Assembly (NCBI RefSeq): GCF_009833095.1
Contig: NZ_QRCB01000024.1
Coordinates: forward strand, 62,001 to 126,000
Direction: 5' to 3'
DNA length: 64,000 nucleotides
Origin: Nitrosomonas sp. JL21
GTDB taxonomy: Bacteria; Pseudomonadota; Gammaproteobacteria; Burkholderiales; Nitrosomonadaceae
The stretch's first letter is position 1. Each line of letters opens with the position of its first letter. This document shows, piece after piece, positions 9,639-20,163 of the stretch. The notes under the pieces were generated by a model. That model ran no database searches, was not told where the DNA came from, and saw only the letters and a program-made list of their open reading frames with translations. A program made the translations under genes and the position numbers.

Positions 9639-10476
9639 CGGCTATCTCTTCATTTTCGATATCGTCGGTACTTTTGGCCCAGAAAAATCGATCCGGGAGG
9701 TATTGCCCCATGCCCGGGCGGAAACCTGCTTGCAATGCATGCCAAGTAAAATCCTGCGCTTCGATGACACTATCGTTCATCGATGATCCATGCGCCAATG
9801 ACGCAGCAATTGCAGAAGCCAATGTACAACCGGATCCATGATAGGTATGTTCAAGTCTTTCCCATTCATCCGCGCGCACGATGCCTTGAGCTCCGTACAA
9901 TGTGTTAGTGACTTGCGCGGTATTTTCATGGGTACCGGTGATCAATACATATTCGCAGCCCATTTTCAATAAGCGTTTCGCGCAGAGATCCAGATCCAAC
10001 TTGATATCGCTAAGGTCACTCTCGCGTTGAGCCAGATGCCGCGCTTCCAGGCTATTCGGCGTTAATAACGTAACTTGCGGTAATAACAGTTCCCGCATGG
10101 CATCGATCATTTCTTCATTGGCCAGTTCATCGCCCCGTCCGGACGTCAGTACAGGATCCATGATCAGAGGGATATGAGGATAGTCCGACACGATTTCTGC
10201 AACTGCCGCAATGATTTCAATACTGCCCAATAGTCCGATCTTGAAAACCTGTACGGGCATGTCTTCCAGTACGATTCGCGCCTGATCAGTGATCAATTCA
10301 GAATCCAGCGGCACGACATCGTTGACTCCGGTCGTATCTTGGATGGTAATGGCAGTGACGATGGATAATGGATGACACCCCATACTGGCGATGGTCAGCA
10401 TGTCAGCCTGCAGACCCGCTCCACCACTGGGGTCATTAGCTGCAAAAGAAAGTACGATTGGGGGTGGCTGTAACAT
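9625..10476 (-). CDS. thiD: Hydroxymethylpyrimidine/phosphomethylpyrimidine kinase
   Basis: This ribokinase-fold enzyme phosphorylates HMP and then HMP phosphate to supply the pyrimidine half of thiamine. The 283-residue protein has AANDPSGGAGLQADM at the N-terminus, MDPVLTSGRGDEL in the middle and HGSGCTLASAIAA, which holds the anion-hole and catalytic region, near residue 215. It is the first gene of a thiD-thiE(-hemL) unit and lies back to back with the rubredoxin gene. The 53-base gap between them is too short for a thiamine riboswitch, and none was seen. Confidence 0.95.
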   Translation of the reverse strand: MLQPPPIVLSFAANDPSGGAGLQADMLTIASMGCHPLSIVTAITIQDTTGVNDVVPLDSELITDQARIVLEDMPVQVFKIGLLGSIEIIAAVAEIVSDYPHIPLIMDPVLTSGRGDELANEEMIDAMRELLLPQVTLLTPNSLEARHLAQRESDLSDIKLDLDLCAKRLLKMGCEYVLITGTHENTAQVTNTLYGAQGIVRADEWERLEHTYHGSGCTLASAIAASLAHGSSMNDSVIEAQDFTWHALQAGFRPGMGQYLPDRFFWAKSTDDIENEEIAVENS

Positions 10477-10529
10477 GCATTAATACCGTAAAATAGTATT
10501 TTAACCTAAAAAGGAACTTACTATCTATC

Positions 10530-10718
10530 ATGCCTAACGAAGAGAATCGGGAATACAATCGCTACATGTGTTTAATTTGCGGCTATATCTATGATGAAGC
10601 CTTAGGCTCTCCAGATGAAGGCATTGCACCGGGTACGCGCTGGGAAGATGTTCCGATCAACTGGACCTGTCCTGAATGTGGTGCTCGTAAAGAAGATTTC
10701 GAAATGGTAAAAATATAA
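10530..10718 (+). CDS. Rubredoxin
   Basis: This small iron-only electron carrier of 62 residues has one iron bound by four cysteines in CLICGY and CPECGA, with the conserved [14 protein letters not shown] between them. An N-terminal extension of about 12 residues (rich in Asn and Glu) precedes the domain. A start at ATG 10566 would give the bare domain, but AAGGA upstream of 10530 supports the longer one. Its stop overlaps the glyoxalase start by one base (TAATG), so the two are translationally coupled. A partner for the rubrerythrin far downstream is possible but not shown. Confidence 0.93.
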   Translation: MPNEENREYNRYMCLICGYIYDEALGSPDEGIAPGTRWEDVPINWTCPECGARKEDFEMVKI

Positions 10719-11125
10719 TGCGTATTTTGCATACCATGCTTCGGGTGGGTAATCTCGAAAAATCGCTGGCATTCTATACGCAGGTACTTGGTATGAAGCT
10801 ACTGCGCCGCAAAGATTATCCTGAAGGCAAATTCACCCTTGCTTTTGTAGGCTATCAAGATGAGGCACAAGGCACCGTTTTGGAATTGACTCATAATTGG
10901 GATACGCCGTCCTATCATCTCGGCGAAGGATTTGGCCATATCGCTATCGAAGTTGAAGATGCCTACCAGGCATGCGAAAACACCAGACAATCAGGCGGAA
11001 AAGTCACACGCGAAGCGGGCCCCATGAAGCATGGCAGCACCATCATTGCTTTTATCGAAGATCCTGACGGATACAAAATCGAATTCATTCAGAAAAAATT
11101 ACCCGAGTCTCAAAACCCACTGTAG
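10718..11125 (+). CDS. gloA: Lactoylglutathione lyase (glyoxalase I)
   Basis: This enzyme isomerises the methylglyoxal-glutathione adduct to S-lactoylglutathione. The 135-residue protein has the metal ligands in the usual places: His5 (RILHTML), the Glu in VLELTHN, the His in GFGHIAIEV and the Glu in GYKIEFIQ. The length is the short nickel-type bacterial form. It is coupled to rubredoxin by a 1-base overlap. It fits the glutathione-based aldehyde detoxification also seen at frmA-fghA. It converges with the next gene with one base between stops. Confidence 0.95.
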   Translation: MRILHTMLRVGNLEKSLAFYTQVLGMKLLRRKDYPEGKFTLAFVGYQDEAQGTVLELTHNWDTPSYHLGEGFGHIAIEVEDAYQACENTRQSGGKVTREAGPMKHGSTIIAFIEDPDGYKIEFIQKKLPESQNPL

Positions 11126-11126
11126 C

Positions 11127-11855
11127 TCATGAATGTTTCTTTATTGAGCAATAACTCAGCAACAGAAAAATTGTCGGTATTTTGTTGATGTCGGGCAAGC
11201 AGTTGCGCCATTCTTTGATCGATTTGGTCGCGATCATCTCTGTCGAGGCCGTTAAATGACTGGCAATACACAAGTCAGTGTCATCGCTGCATGAGCTGAC
11301 GATCTGTTCAAGCAATTTTTGATTGCGATACGGCGCCTCGATAAAAATTTGTGTCTGCTTAGAAAGGCTGGAAAGCTTTTCCAGCTCAATGATCTTTTTC
11401 ACTCGTGCTGATGCTTCGATCGGCAGGTAACCATGGAAAGCAAAACATTGTCCGTTGAGACCTGAGGCCATCAATGCCAACAAGATGGATGATGGCCCAA
11501 CCAGCGGCACGACACGGATATTCTTCCGGTGCGCCAATCTGATCAATTCTGCGCCGGGATCCGCTACCGCCGGGCAACCTGCTTCCGATAGAATGCCAAC
11601 GTCGTGGCCGGTCAATAATGGGTCCAGTAATTGTTCAAAACCATTCGCCGGTGTGTGCTCATCGAGCGTCAACAATTGCAATTCTTGCAAGGAATATCGC
11701 GAGGGGATGTGCTTCAGGAATTGCCGCGCGGTTTTGGGACGCTCAACGATGAAGCAAGCGATCTCGGCGATTTTCTGCTGAACTGTACTGGGAAGCACTG
11801 CTGAGATATTTTCCTCGCTGAGCGGCGCAGGTATCAAATATAGCGTACCTGTCAC
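11127..11855 (-). CDS. SAM-dependent methyltransferase of the tetrapyrrole-methylase/RsmI fold
   Basis: The 242-residue protein starts TGTLYLIPAPLSEEN and carries GILSEAGCPAVADPG and VPLVGPSSILLALMASGL, the nucleotide and substrate-binding segments of the RsmI-like tetrapyrrole methylase family. RsmI methylates cytidine 1402 of 16S rRNA. This protein is shorter and diverges in the N-terminal glycine loop (IPAPL rather than VATPIGN), so it is more likely the paralogous uncharacterised branch seen in betaproteobacteria than RsmI itself. The substrate is unknown. It lies 37 bases downstream of apaG on the same strand. Confidence 0.82.
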   Translation of the reverse strand: MTGTLYLIPAPLSEENISAVLPSTVQQKIAEIACFIVERPKTARQFLKHIPSRYSLQELQLLTLDEHTPANGFEQLLDPLLTGHDVGILSEAGCPAVADPGAELIRLAHRKNIRVVPLVGPSSILLALMASGLNGQCFAFHGYLPIEASARVKKIIELEKLSSLSKQTQIFIEAPYRNQKLLEQIVSSCSDDTDLCIASHLTASTEMIATKSIKEWRNCLPDINKIPTIFLLLSYCSIKKHS

Positions 11856-11892
11856 TCAATCACCGCTCGCGGTTAAATACTTCATCACAACC

Positions 11893-12276
11893 TCAATGCA
11901 ATGTCCGGGGAACACTGAGAATAAACTCAGGTATGGGTACATCAAAATGCATGCCATCCTCGGCTGCCATCTGATAGCTTCCCTTCATGGATCCTACCGG
12001 GGTTGAAATCACGGTACCGCTGGTATATTCAAAACTATCACCTGGCCTAAGCAACGGCTGTTCTCCCACGACGCCCAAGCCGCGCACTTCTTGTACCGTG
12101 CCATCACCATTGTCAATAATCCAGTGCCTGCTGATCAACTGAGTCGCCACAGTGCCGGTGTTGGCTATGGTAATTGTGTAAGCGAATACGTGGCGCTCGG
12201 CATCCTCATCCGATTGATCAGGTAGATAAGCTGTTCGGATACTGATATTGATTTCGTATTTCTTATTTTCAGACAT
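11893..12276 (-). CDS. apaG: ApaG domain protein
   Basis: The 127-residue beta-sandwich protein is named for an effect on diadenosine tetraphosphate and for a link to Co2+/Mg2+ tolerance; its biochemical role is not settled. Diagnostic segments are FAYTITIANTG, LISRHWIIDNGDG, EVRGLGVVGEQPLL, GDSFEYTSG and PVGSMKGSY. Full length for the family. Upstream it faces rpe across about 150 bases that should hold divergent promoters. Confidence 0.94.
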   Translation of the reverse strand: MSENKKYEINISIRTAYLPDQSDEDAERHVFAYTITIANTGTVATQLISRHWIIDNGDGTVQEVRGLGVVGEQPLLRPGDSFEYTSGTVISTPVGSMKGSYQMAAEDGMHFDVPIPEFILSVPRTLH

Positions 12277-12375
12277 TTTGATTTCGTATCGTTTTTATTA
12301 CTGTATCAAGACAATGAAAAACCCTATCCCTTCAAATAATTTACTCATAAATCGCTATCCAGTTACGCGCACTCG

Positions 12376-12396
12376 GGTATTTACGGTTAAAATACC
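12376..12396. promoter_or_regulatory. Small inverted repeat in the apaG-rpe divergent promoter region
   Basis: GGTATTT and AAATACC flank a 7-base centre about 30 bases before the rpe start. The position and size would suit an operator for the rpe-gph-trpE operon, but a chance palindrome in AT-rich DNA is also possible. Confidence 0.25.
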
Positions 12397-12428
12397 TGAT
12401 CTTTGTTATTATTTATTGAGAGGTTTTC

Positions 12429-13106
12429 ATGTATCGCATTGCACCCAGCATTCTTTCCGCCAACTTTGCCAAACTCGGCGATGAAATAACTGCTGTTATC
12501 GACTCGGGCGCGGATATTGTTCATTTTGACGTAATGGATAATCATTATGTACCCAATCTGACCATTGGCCCACTCGTATGCGAAGCAATACGACCAGTTA
12601 CTGATGCTATGATCGACGTTCATCTGATGGTCGAGCCTGTAGATCGTATTATTCCAGATTTTGCCAAAGCAGGCGCTAATATCATTTCCTTCCATCCTGA
12701 AGCCTCCAATCACATTGATCGCACCATTGGACTCATCAAGGAACAAGGATGCAAAGCCGGGTTGGTGTTCAATCCGGCAACGCCGCTATCCTATCTGGAT
12801 CATGTGCTCGACAAGCTCGATTTGATTCTGATCATGTCTGTCAATCCCGGTTTCGGTGGACAAAAATTCATTCCCGAAGCGCTGAATAAATTACGCGCCG
12901 TCAGAAAACGCATCGATGCCAGCGGTAAAGATATCATGCTGGAAATCGATGGTGGTGTAAAAGTCGACAATATTGCCGAAATCGCTCGCGCAGGCGCAGA
13001 TACTTTTGTTGCCGGATCTGCGATTTATCAAGCCGGCAAGGATACCGATCCGCATCGCTATGACACTATCCTGGCAGCCTTCCGCGCCGAACTGGCTACA
13101 GTGTAG
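12429..13106 (+). CDS. rpe: Ribulose-phosphate 3-epimerase
   Basis: This enzyme interconverts ribulose-5-phosphate and xylulose-5-phosphate in the pentose phosphate and Calvin cycles. The 225-residue TIM barrel has [55 protein letters not shown] and VAGSAIY, which hold the metal, catalytic aspartate and phosphate sites. GAGAGG upstream is the ribosome binding site. It leads an rpe-gph-trpE operon known from betaproteobacteria; the pairing with phosphoglycolate phosphatase suits a cell with the Calvin cycle. Confidence 0.97.
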   Translation: MYRIAPSILSANFAKLGDEITAVIDSGADIVHFDVMDNHYVPNLTIGPLVCEAIRPVTDAMIDVHLMVEPVDRIIPDFAKAGANIISFHPEASNHIDRTIGLIKEQGCKAGLVFNPATPLSYLDHVLDKLDLILIMSVNPGFGGQKFIPEALNKLRAVRKRIDASGKDIMLEIDGGVKVDNIAEIARAGADTFVAGSAIYQAGKDTDPHRYDTILAAFRAELATV

Positions 13107-13145
13107 TCAACCTTTTCCCAGCTTTCTCTATTTTCATATATTCAC

Positions 13146-13874
13146 ATGAACCATAGCCTTACTCATATGGCCGAGAACACGGTGAAAAAAATTGAGCCTC
13201 CTCTGGCCGTCAAGGTCATCATGATCGATCTGGATGGAACGTTACTCGACACAGCCGATGATCTCGCATTAGCCGCAAACCTGATGTTGAAAGACCTGGG
13301 AATGCCTGAACAATCCGCTGCAACCATCTGCTCGTATATCGGCAAGGGCATACAAAAGCTGGTCAAGCGCACCTTAACCGGTCAACTCGATGGCGAGCCT
13401 GATCCAGCACTATTCAATAAGGCCTTGCCGATTTATGAGAAACACTATGCCGCTAATCTAAGTATCAACACGCGTCCTTTCCCGGGCGTGGTAGACGGTA
13501 TCAAAGCAATGCAACAAGCAGGTTTCAAATTGGCCTGCATTACCAATAAAGCCGAAACGTTTACCCTGCCGCTGCTGCGTTCTACCGGACTATATGATCA
13601 GTTTGAGATCGTGCTGTCCGGCGATAGTCTGCCGAAGAAAAAACCGGACCCGATGCCGTTGCTGCATATCTGCAAGCATTTCGGCGCACATCCTCATGAG
13701 GCATTACTGATCGGCGATTCGCTGAACGATGCAATCGCCGCAAGGGCGGCGGGATGTCATGTATTTTGCGTGCCCTATGGTTATAACGAAGGCCGCAATG
13801 TATATGAGCTCGATTGCGATGCGATTGTAAACACACTGGTAGATGCCTCTCGATTGATCAAGTACCTGCCCTAG
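13146..13874 (+). CDS. gph: Phosphoglycolate phosphatase
   Basis: This HAD-family phosphatase removes phosphate from 2-phosphoglycolate, a product of Rubisco oxygenation or DNA repair. The 242-residue protein has motif [15 protein letters not shown], motif II-III segments ITNKAE and KKPDPMPLL, and motif [17 protein letters not shown] 13146 or ATG 13170 (MAENTVKK) could be the start. It is 39 bases after rpe and 8 bases before the most likely start of trpE. Confidence 0.94.
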   Translation: MNHSLTHMAENTVKKIEPPLAVKVIMIDLDGTLLDTADDLALAANLMLKDLGMPEQSAATICSYIGKGIQKLVKRTLTGQLDGEPDPALFNKALPIYEKHYAANLSINTRPFPGVVDGIKAMQQAGFKLACITNKAETFTLPLLRSTGLYDQFEIVLSGDSLPKKKPDPMPLLHICKHFGAHPHEALLIGDSLNDAIAARAAGCHVFCVPYGYNEGRNVYELDCDAIVNTLVDASRLIKYLP

Positions 13875-13882
13875 TAAACGAT

Positions 13883-15355
13883 ATGACCGAAACGGAATTC
13901 AACGAGCTTGCACAGCAAGGCTATAACCGTATTCCCATCATTCTGGACACCTACGCAGATCTTGACACGCCGTTATCGATTTATTTGAAACTGGCAAATC
14001 AACCTTATTCGTATCTATTGGAATCGGTTCAGGGCGGTGAGCGTTTTGGTCGCTATTCATTCATCGGATTGCCAGCGTCAACTCGTCTGGAGGCAAGCGG
14101 TGATTGCATCACGATAGTTACCGGAAACCAGATTGAAACTGTTCAGACAGACGATCCACTGGCTTTTATCGAAACCTATCAGCGTCAATTCAAGGCTGCA
14201 CCCTGTCCCTCAGGAATGTCGCGATTTTGTGGCGGACTCGTCGGTTATTTCGGCTATGATACGGTTCGGTTGATCGAACGCAAGCTGGATGGTGATGCCA
14301 AGCCGGATACACTCGGCACGCCGGACATTATGTTGTTATTATCGGAGGAACTGGCAGTCGTTGATAATCTTTCCGGCAAATTGTACTTGATTGTCTACGT
14401 CAATCCGGAAAATGAACAGGCTTACCAAACGGGATGCAATCGCCTGCGTGCACTATTGGCAAAACTTCGTCAACCAGTAATTATTCCCACTGAACACGCG
14501 GTCATATCCGAAGCTGCAATCTCTGAATTTCCAGAAGAAAGCTTCAAAGCCGCCGTCGAACGCGCCAAACGCTATATCTACGATGGCGATATCATGCAAG
14601 TCGTTTTGTCACAGCGCACCAGCAAACCTTTCGGTGCGTCGCCATTAGCACTCTATCGGGCGTTACGAAGCCTCAATCCGTCGCCATACATGTTCTTTTA
14701 TCATTTTAATGATTTTTACGTCGTCGGCGCCTCTCCGGAGATTCTGGTCCGGCTTGAAGATGATGCTGTCACAGTGCGCCCGATCGCCGGTACTCGACCG
14801 CGCGGAAAAACCCCTCAGGAAGACATTACTCTGGCAACCGATCTTTTAGCTGATCCAAAAGAACGAGCCGAGCATGTCATGCTGATGGATTTAGGCCGCA
14901 ATGATATTGGCCGGGTGGCGCAAACCGGCACAGTCAAGGTAACCGAAAACATGCAAATCGAGCATTATTCGCATGTTATGCACATCGTGTCGAATGTCGA
15001 GGGGCAATTAAAACCAGGGCTTACGGCCATTGATGTACTGCGAGCGACTTTTCCCGCCGGCACCGTCAGTGGTGCTCCAAAAGTGCGGGCGATGGAAATC
15101 ATCGATGAACTGGAAGTCTCCAAGCGCGGCATTTACGCTGGCGCTGTCGGTTATCTGGGTTTCAATGGCGACATGGATCTGGCGATCGCCATCCGCACCG
15201 GTGTCATCAAGAATGGCCAGTTACATGTGCAGGCAGGTGCAGGCATTGTGGCCGATTCAGTGGCACAAAATGAATGGATCGAAACTCAGAATAAAGCTAA
15301 AGCGCTGTTACGTGCGGCTGAGATTGCCGAACAGGGCCTCGACAGCAAACTGTAG
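13883..15355 (+). CDS. trpE: Anthranilate synthase component I
   Basis: This large subunit converts chorismate to anthranilate using ammonia supplied by the TrpG subunit. The 490-residue protein has the N-terminal tryptophan-feedback segment ([17 protein letters not shown]) and the chorismate-binding core: [55 protein letters not shown]. The frame is open upstream to 13814 but overlaps gph; ATG 13883 ([12 protein letters not shown]) fits the family. No trpG, trpD or trpC follows on this strand, although these often follow trpE in related genomes. Confidence 0.96.
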   Translation: MTETEFNELAQQGYNRIPIILDTYADLDTPLSIYLKLANQPYSYLLESVQGGERFGRYSFIGLPASTRLEASGDCITIVTGNQIETVQTDDPLAFIETYQRQFKAAPCPSGMSRFCGGLVGYFGYDTVRLIERKLDGDAKPDTLGTPDIMLLLSEELAVVDNLSGKLYLIVYVNPENEQAYQTGCNRLRALLAKLRQPVIIPTEHAVISEAAISEFPEESFKAAVERAKRYIYDGDIMQVVLSQRTSKPFGASPLALYRALRSLNPSPYMFFYHFNDFYVVGASPEILVRLEDDAVTVRPIAGTRPRGKTPQEDITLATDLLADPKERAEHVMLMDLGRNDIGRVAQTGTVKVTENMQIEHYSHVMHIVSNVEGQLKPGLTAIDVLRATFPAGTVSGAPKVRAMEIIDELEVSKRGIYAGAVGYLGFNGDMDLAIAIRTGVIKNGQLHVQAGAGIVADSVAQNEWIETQNKAKALLRAAEIAEQGLDSKL

Positions 15356-15392
15356 GTCAGTCTCTAACATTCCCGGTACTCACAAAATTCAA

Positions 15393-15428
15393 CAAGCCAG
15401 CAGGATCTGATCGAAACAAGCTGGCTTG
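15393..15428. terminator. Hairpin between converging trpE and CBS genes
   Basis: A perfect 9-base stem (CAAGCCAGC/GCTGGCTTG) with an 18-base loop lies between the converging stops at 15355 and 15461. There is no strong T-run, so termination is probable from position rather than proven by sequence. Confidence 0.5.
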
Positions 15429-15460
15429 CGCTTCACTTTCTCTGGTTAAGGTTGCTTTTA

Positions 15461-16051
15461 CTAATGCGCAATCAATGTCGATTCAATTTCAGCAAAACTT
15501 TTGGCTACATTCTTGGGGATGATCACCGTATCCAATTGTTTCTCAATTTGCGTCCACGAGAAGATACCGCAAATTCTGGGAGGCCCGATGACATTGTCAT
15601 CAATAACCAGTGCATGCAACCGACCGCTTTCGCGCAAACTGGCAACGATATTTCCGACCCGGGCATGCCTTACTTCATCGAGTGAAATAGCTTCCAATTT
15701 CTCAAGGGGCGTCATCACATCCATAACCAGAATTTCACTATGCTTGATGCCTCTCTCCTGTATGAAGCGCATCGGTTTTTCCCCGAGAATATCGGTCGCA
15801 GTGATGATACCGGCTAACGATTCGTTATCATTGATCACCAGCAGAGTTCGTATACCGCGTTGCATCATATAAGTATTTGCAATTTCCATTGGAACATCAG
15901 GCGCAATGACAGCAGCACGGATTCTGCGCAGATCCGTCATGACTTCTGATGCAGGAGAGTCGAGAGCTACTTGACCAGGCGGCGCCGGTTGGGAAATTTT
16001 TATCGTGCCTGCGAGATATTGCACAGCAAGAGATTTATATTCATTCATCAT
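15461..16051 (-). CDS. CBS-domain pair protein
   Basis: The protein of about 196 residues carries two CBS motifs, the first around VMTDLRRIRAAVIAPDVPMEIAN to GIITATDILG and the second around VMTPLEKLEAISLDEV to ICGIFSWTQIEKQL. CBS pairs bind adenosine nucleotides and usually regulate another protein; here the domain stands alone. The frame opens at 16084, but ATG 16051 follows a strong AGAGGAG ribosome binding site at the right distance and is preferred. The effector and partner are unknown. A second, shorter CBS protein lies at 39749-40198. Confidence 0.85.
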   Translation of the reverse strand: MMNEYKSLAVQYLAGTIKISQPAPPGQVALDSPASEVMTDLRRIRAAVIAPDVPMEIANTYMMQRGIRTLLVINDNESLAGIITATDILGEKPMRFIQERGIKHSEILVMDVMTPLEKLEAISLDEVRHARVGNIVASLRESGRLHALVIDDNVIGPPRICGIFSWTQIEKQLDTVIIPKNVAKSFAEIESTLIAH

Positions 16052-16172
16052 ATTGCGCACTCCTCTTCGATTAATGGGTACCAACTGACTTCAAAATAGA
16101 TGATCTACCTTGAGAAGGAACTCTACGCCGAAAAGAATTTTGAATCAATAGTCCTATTCTTGATAGGGGAAT

Positions 16173-17615
16173 TCAAGGCCGCTCATAGACCCAATTCACC
16201 AGCGCATCCATTGCAGAGCGCATTTGCGCAGCTTTGGCATGATTGACGAAGAAAATGACGACGGTGCGCCGCCCTTTTCGATCGCGCACATAGCCTGCCA
16301 AGGCGCGGACATCGGTCAATGCGCCGGTTTTCATATGCGCTTGACCTTTAGTTGGGGTATCGGTAAATCGATTTTTCAATGTGCCATCGACAGCCGCAAT
16401 AGGTAAGGATGACAAAAACTCCGGCATCACCGCGCTATCAAATGCCATCAGCAAAAGCTTCCCTAGATGACGCGCGCTTATCTGTTCTTTGCGCGATAAC
16501 CCGGAGCCATTTTCAATGATCAATTCCGGAAAAATCAGTTGCTTGGAATCGAGCCAGCGCCGTATCGCCGAATCGGATTTGGTAAGCGTGGCTGGCGTAT
16601 TTTGGATGACATTTCCACCCGTGCCCAGCGTCAGATAAAGCTGGCGCGCAGCAATATTATTGCTGAATTTATTGATGCCGCGAATGACCTCAGAGAGAGG
16701 TGGTGATTGATAAATTTTCAGAGGCGTCAGACTGGGGGATGCAGTTCCTTCGATGACATTGCCTTGAAACAATCCGCCCTGCTGCGACCATAAATGACTG
16801 AACAAATCGCGAGTATACGTAGCGCTATCATGCACACTCAGCATCTGAGACTGGGTGCCGCAGTGTTCAGAAAAACTGCCGTTTAAAGCAACCGTAAGTG
16901 GCTTATCCGGAGTATTTTCCGCAATTACCTCGATCGACAGCAGATTCTGCCAATCTCCGCAGGCATTCTGAGTAAGTCGCAAATTATTTTCGATGTTCAA
17001 TGAGTTCGGCAATGGATCCACAACAGCACGAACCGCATTTTTTTCCGGTAGGGGAATCAAATGAATGGTGGAGGTTCGGTAATTGATCAGCACGGCTTCC
17101 GGAAGAGTATTGTAGGTGCGATAAGGTTGGCCGTCGAATTCCCCCGGATCGCCACGCGGAATGTCGTAGTGCAGATGATCCAAAATCAGATTGCCCTTGA
17201 TTTCCCGCAATCCGGTTTGCCGCAGGCGATGCAGTAATAGCCAGAAATTTTCCAGATCGAGCTTGGGATCGCCATAGCCTTTAATGATCAGATCACCGTG
17301 CAGAATGCCATCAATCAGCTTGCCATTCGCATATAGCACGGTTGGCCACGTGAATGCCGGTCCCAATATCTCCAGTCCGGCGTACGTCGTCAGCAATTTC
17401 ATCACCGACGCGGGATTCATCGCTGCATCGGCATTGACTTCGATCAATGGCCGGCGTGCGCCGATTTCATGGACATATATCCCCAGCGCACTATCAGGAA
17501 TGGCCAAGTGCTGTGCTTGCCGTTTAACAGGCGCAGGTAAATTCTGTGCACATAACGGAACGGCTAGGGTGATGGATTGCAACACTAGAGAAAAAAACAG
17601 GCAGCTCCTGAGCAT
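16173..17615 (-). CDS. dacB: D-alanyl-D-alanine carboxypeptidase/endopeptidase (PBP4 type)
   Basis: This periplasmic class C penicillin-binding protein trims or cleaves peptidoglycan cross-links. A signal peptide ends near residue 23 (AVPLCA). The catalytic motifs are SVMK (SxxK) within NPASVMKLLTTYAG, SNN (SxN) within KFSNNIAARQ, and KTG within AHMKTGALTDVRALAGY. The 480-residue length matches PBP4 with its insertion domain between the first two motifs. A small lipoprotein gene lies 22 bases upstream on the same strand. Confidence 0.94.
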   Translation of the reverse strand: MLRSCLFFSLVLQSITLAVPLCAQNLPAPVKRQAQHLAIPDSALGIYVHEIGARRPLIEVNADAAMNPASVMKLLTTYAGLEILGPAFTWPTVLYANGKLIDGILHGDLIIKGYGDPKLDLENFWLLLHRLRQTGLREIKGNLILDHLHYDIPRGDPGEFDGQPYRTYNTLPEAVLINYRTSTIHLIPLPEKNAVRAVVDPLPNSLNIENNLRLTQNACGDWQNLLSIEVIAENTPDKPLTVALNGSFSEHCGTQSQMLSVHDSATYTRDLFSHLWSQQGGLFQGNVIEGTASPSLTPLKIYQSPPLSEVIRGINKFSNNIAARQLYLTLGTGGNVIQNTPATLTKSDSAIRRWLDSKQLIFPELIIENGSGLSRKEQISARHLGKLLLMAFDSAVMPEFLSSLPIAAVDGTLKNRFTDTPTKGQAHMKTGALTDVRALAGYVRDRKGRRTVVIFFVNHAKAAQMRSAMDALVNWVYERP

Positions 17616-17637
17616 TAATGGCAGAGTTCAATAACAA

Positions 17638-17946
17638 TCATTTTTTCATCTTGCAAAGCGCAAACCCGTCGTCCCATCCCATTCGATACTGCCCGTCCTT
17701 TTCATAGCGATTGAGATCTTTGAACGCCCAACTGGATCTCTTTGCCGTTTCACACCCATCGATATAGCCTTGTTGAGTATTCAGGGGATAGCCCGTCAGA
17801 TTATATTTAGGCTTGGCGCTTTCCGGCAATGCACCGGTCGGGCGCTCAGGTTTTTGAGATGGAATTTGCTGTTTGCTGGGCACGCTGCTGCATGCCGATA
17901 CCCACAGAATGATCACGATCACAACAAGTGATAAACGATAATGCAT
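17638..17946 (-). CDS. Small lipoprotein of unknown function
   Basis: The 102-residue product has an N-terminal hydrophobic segment ending in a lipobox (VSAC-S, Cys at about residue 19), so it should be lipid-anchored. The mature part is Pro/Lys rich, then has a compact segment with GYIDGCETAKRSS and a YRMGWDDGFALCKM tail with two cysteines that could pair. It precedes dacB by 22 bases and may be co-transcribed. I do not recognise a named family. Confidence 0.8.
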   Translation of the reverse strand: MHYRLSLVVIVIILWVSACSSVPSKQQIPSQKPERPTGALPESAKPKYNLTGYPLNTQQGYIDGCETAKRSSWAFKDLNRYEKDGQYRMGWDDGFALCKMKK

Positions 17947-18096
17947 CGATACACCTCGAATTAAGATTGGTTCGTAGCGAAACTTTAAAAATACTGCGCT
18001 GGCGCTCGAGAAGCGGCGTTCAAATCAGGTGCAATTGCATTTTTTACTTTGCCTGACCGGCAGCTGCTGTTTTTTTAGGATTTCTCCAGGATCAGA

Positions 18097-18972
18097 TTAC
18101 AACACTGATTTCAATAATTTTCCCATATCGGCCGGATTCCGGGTCACTTGGATGCCGCAGGATTCCATCACCTCAAGTTTTTCTTGCGCCGTGCCTTTGC
18201 CTCCGGAAATAATCGCACCGGCATGACCCATGCGTTTCCCTGGCGGTGCAGTCACGCCGGCAATGAATCCGACCACGGGTTTGCGCATGTGATCCTTCAC
18301 CCAGCGAGCACATTCTTCTTCATCGGTGCCACCGATTTCCCCTACCATCAATACCGCATCGGTCTCATCGTCATCATTGAATAACTGCAGGACATCCAAG
18401 TGCTTCAATCCATTCACCGGATCGCCGCCGATTCCGATACAGGTCGACTGTCCCAATCCAAGCGCCATCAATTGCGCTACCGCTTCATAAGTCAGCGTGC
18501 CCGAGCGTGACACCACGCCGATGCGGCCTTTTTTATGGATATAACCAGGCATGATGCCGATCTTGATTTCATCCGGAGTAATGATGCCTGGGCAGTTAGG
18601 ACCGATCAGGCGCGTTTTCTTACCCTGCATCCTATACCGTGTTCGAATCATATCCCGCACTGGAATTCCTTCTGTGATGCAAATGACCAGATCCAGTTCC
18701 GCTTCGACAGCTTCATCGATGGCGGCAGCGGCAAATGGCGGTGGCACATAAATCACCGAAACATTTGCACCTGTCTGCTGCTTGGCTTCCTGCACCGTCG
18801 CAAATACCGGAATCCCCTCAAAATCTTCGCCCGGTTTGCGAGGATTCACACCCGCCACAAAACATTCCTTGCCATAAGCATAATCACGGCACATGCGCGT
18901 ATGAAATTGGCCGGTCTTTCCGGTAATGCCCTGCGTCATGACTCGACTGTCACGATTGATCAAAATCGACAT
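18097..18972 (-). CDS. sucD: Succinyl-CoA synthetase alpha subunit
   Basis: This is the subunit that carries the phosphohistidine and binds CoA in the citric acid cycle enzyme. The 291-residue protein has [15 protein letters not shown] near the N-terminus, [24 protein letters not shown] and [14 protein letters not shown], in which the His is the phosphorylated residue. It follows sucC after 27 bases. Gene order and lengths are standard. Confidence 0.97.
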   Translation of the reverse strand: MSILINRDSRVMTQGITGKTGQFHTRMCRDYAYGKECFVAGVNPRKPGEDFEGIPVFATVQEAKQQTGANVSVIYVPPPFAAAAIDEAVEAELDLVICITEGIPVRDMIRTRYRMQGKKTRLIGPNCPGIITPDEIKIGIMPGYIHKKGRIGVVSRSGTLTYEAVAQLMALGLGQSTCIGIGGDPVNGLKHLDVLQLFNDDDETDAVLMVGEIGGTDEEECARWVKDHMRKPVVGFIAGVTAPPGKRMGHAGAIISGGKGTAQEKLEVMESCGIQVTRNPADMGKLLKSVL

Positions 18973-18999
18973 CGCTGATTACTCCTCCAATGAATGTGA

Positions 19000-20163
19000 T
19001 TAAGCGTTTGCAGCAATGACGGCTTTTTGAGCCGCGTCGGCCATATTGTCCGCCGAAATGATCGGCAACCCAGATTCTGCAAGTATTCTTTTCCCCAGAT
19101 CCACGTTCGTGCCTTCCAGGCGCACCACCAGCGGCACGGTCAACTGCACATCCCGCGCTGCTACCACGACCCCTTGGGCGATGACATCGCATTTCATGAT
19201 ACCACCGAAAATATTGACCAGAATCGCTTGCAATTTAGGGTTGCAGAGCATCAATTTAAACGCTTCGGTCACTTTCTCCGCTGTAGCGCCACCGCCCACA
19301 TCGAGAAAATTGGCAGGGTTGCCGCCATACAGCTTAATGATATCCATCGTTGCCATCGCCAAACCAGCGCCGTTCACCAAACACCCAATGTTGCCATCGA
19401 GAGGTATATAGGAAAGCTCATGTTTCGAAGCTTCGACTTCTACCGGATCTTCCTCATCCAGATCGCGCAAGGCGGCAATCTCGGAATGGCGAAACAATGC
19501 GTTATCATCAAAATTCATTTTGGCATCGAGAGCAATCACGCGCTGATCCGTCGTCAAGGTCAACGGGTTGATTTCCAGCAGCGACGCGTCGGTATCATCG
19601 AATGCACGGTATAAATCTTGCAGCAGCGCAGTAGCCTGAGGCCACGCCGGCGCCGGAATATCGATTTTCTGGAGTATATCTTCGGCTTGTTGCTGGCTGA
19701 GACCAGCAATCGGGTCGATGAATACTTTATGAATTTTTTCCGGGGTTTCAGCCGCGACTTTTTCGATATCCATGCCACCCGCAGAACTTGCCATCAAGCA
19801 GACGCGCTGACGGCTGCGATCCACTACCAGGCCGACATAGTATTCCTTGACGATCTGCACGCCTTGCTCGATGAACAGCCGATGGACGATTTGTCCTTCC
19901 GGACCGGTTTGATGCGTAATCAAGCGCATATTCAAAATTTCATTCGCACGTAGCCGTACCTCATCGAGGGATCGGGCTATTTTTACGCCCCCTCCTTTGC
20001 CGCGCCCGCCTGCGTAAATCTGCGCTTTGACTACCCAAATCTTCCCGCCTAACTGCTTAGCCGCGCTCACTGCATCATCCACAGTAAAACAGGCGATGCC
20101 TTTAGGAGTAAGCACACCATATTTCTGCAAGATTTCCTTTGCTTGATACTCGTGAATTTTCAT
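19000..20163 (-). CDS. sucC: Succinyl-CoA synthetase beta subunit (ADP-forming)
   Basis: This ATP-grasp subunit binds the nucleotide and succinate. It starts [17 protein letters not shown], has [18 protein letters not shown] for nucleotide binding and ends with [12 protein letters not shown] and [19 protein letters not shown] 20163 is preferred over the frame's upstream start at 20193 because it has GGAG at the right distance and gives the usual N-terminus. It forms a two-gene unit with sucD. No other citric acid cycle gene is adjacent. Confidence 0.97.
   Translation of the reverse strand: MKIHEYQAKEILQKYGVLTPKGIACFTVDDAVSAAKQLGGKIWVVKAQIYAGGRGKGGGVKIARSLDEVRLRANEILNMRLITHQTGPEGQIVHRLFIEQGVQIVKEYYVGLVVDRSRQRVCLMASSAGGMDIEKVAAETPEKIHKVFIDPIAGLSQQQAEDILQKIDIPAPAWPQATALLQDLYRAFDDTDASLLEINPLTLTTDQRVIALDAKMNFDDNALFRHSEIAALRDLDEEDPVEVEASKHELSYIPLDGNIGCLVNGAGLAMATMDIIKLYGGNPANFLDVGGGATAEKVTEAFKLMLCNPKLQAILVNIFGGIMKCDVIAQGVVVAARDVQLTVPLVVRLEGTNVDLGKRILAESGLPIISADNMADAAQKAVIAANA

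Noticed and set aside
10477..10529. Thiamine (TPP) riboswitch before thiD
   Set aside because: Only 53 bases separate the divergent starts, too few for the aptamer, and no conserved TPP motif was seen.
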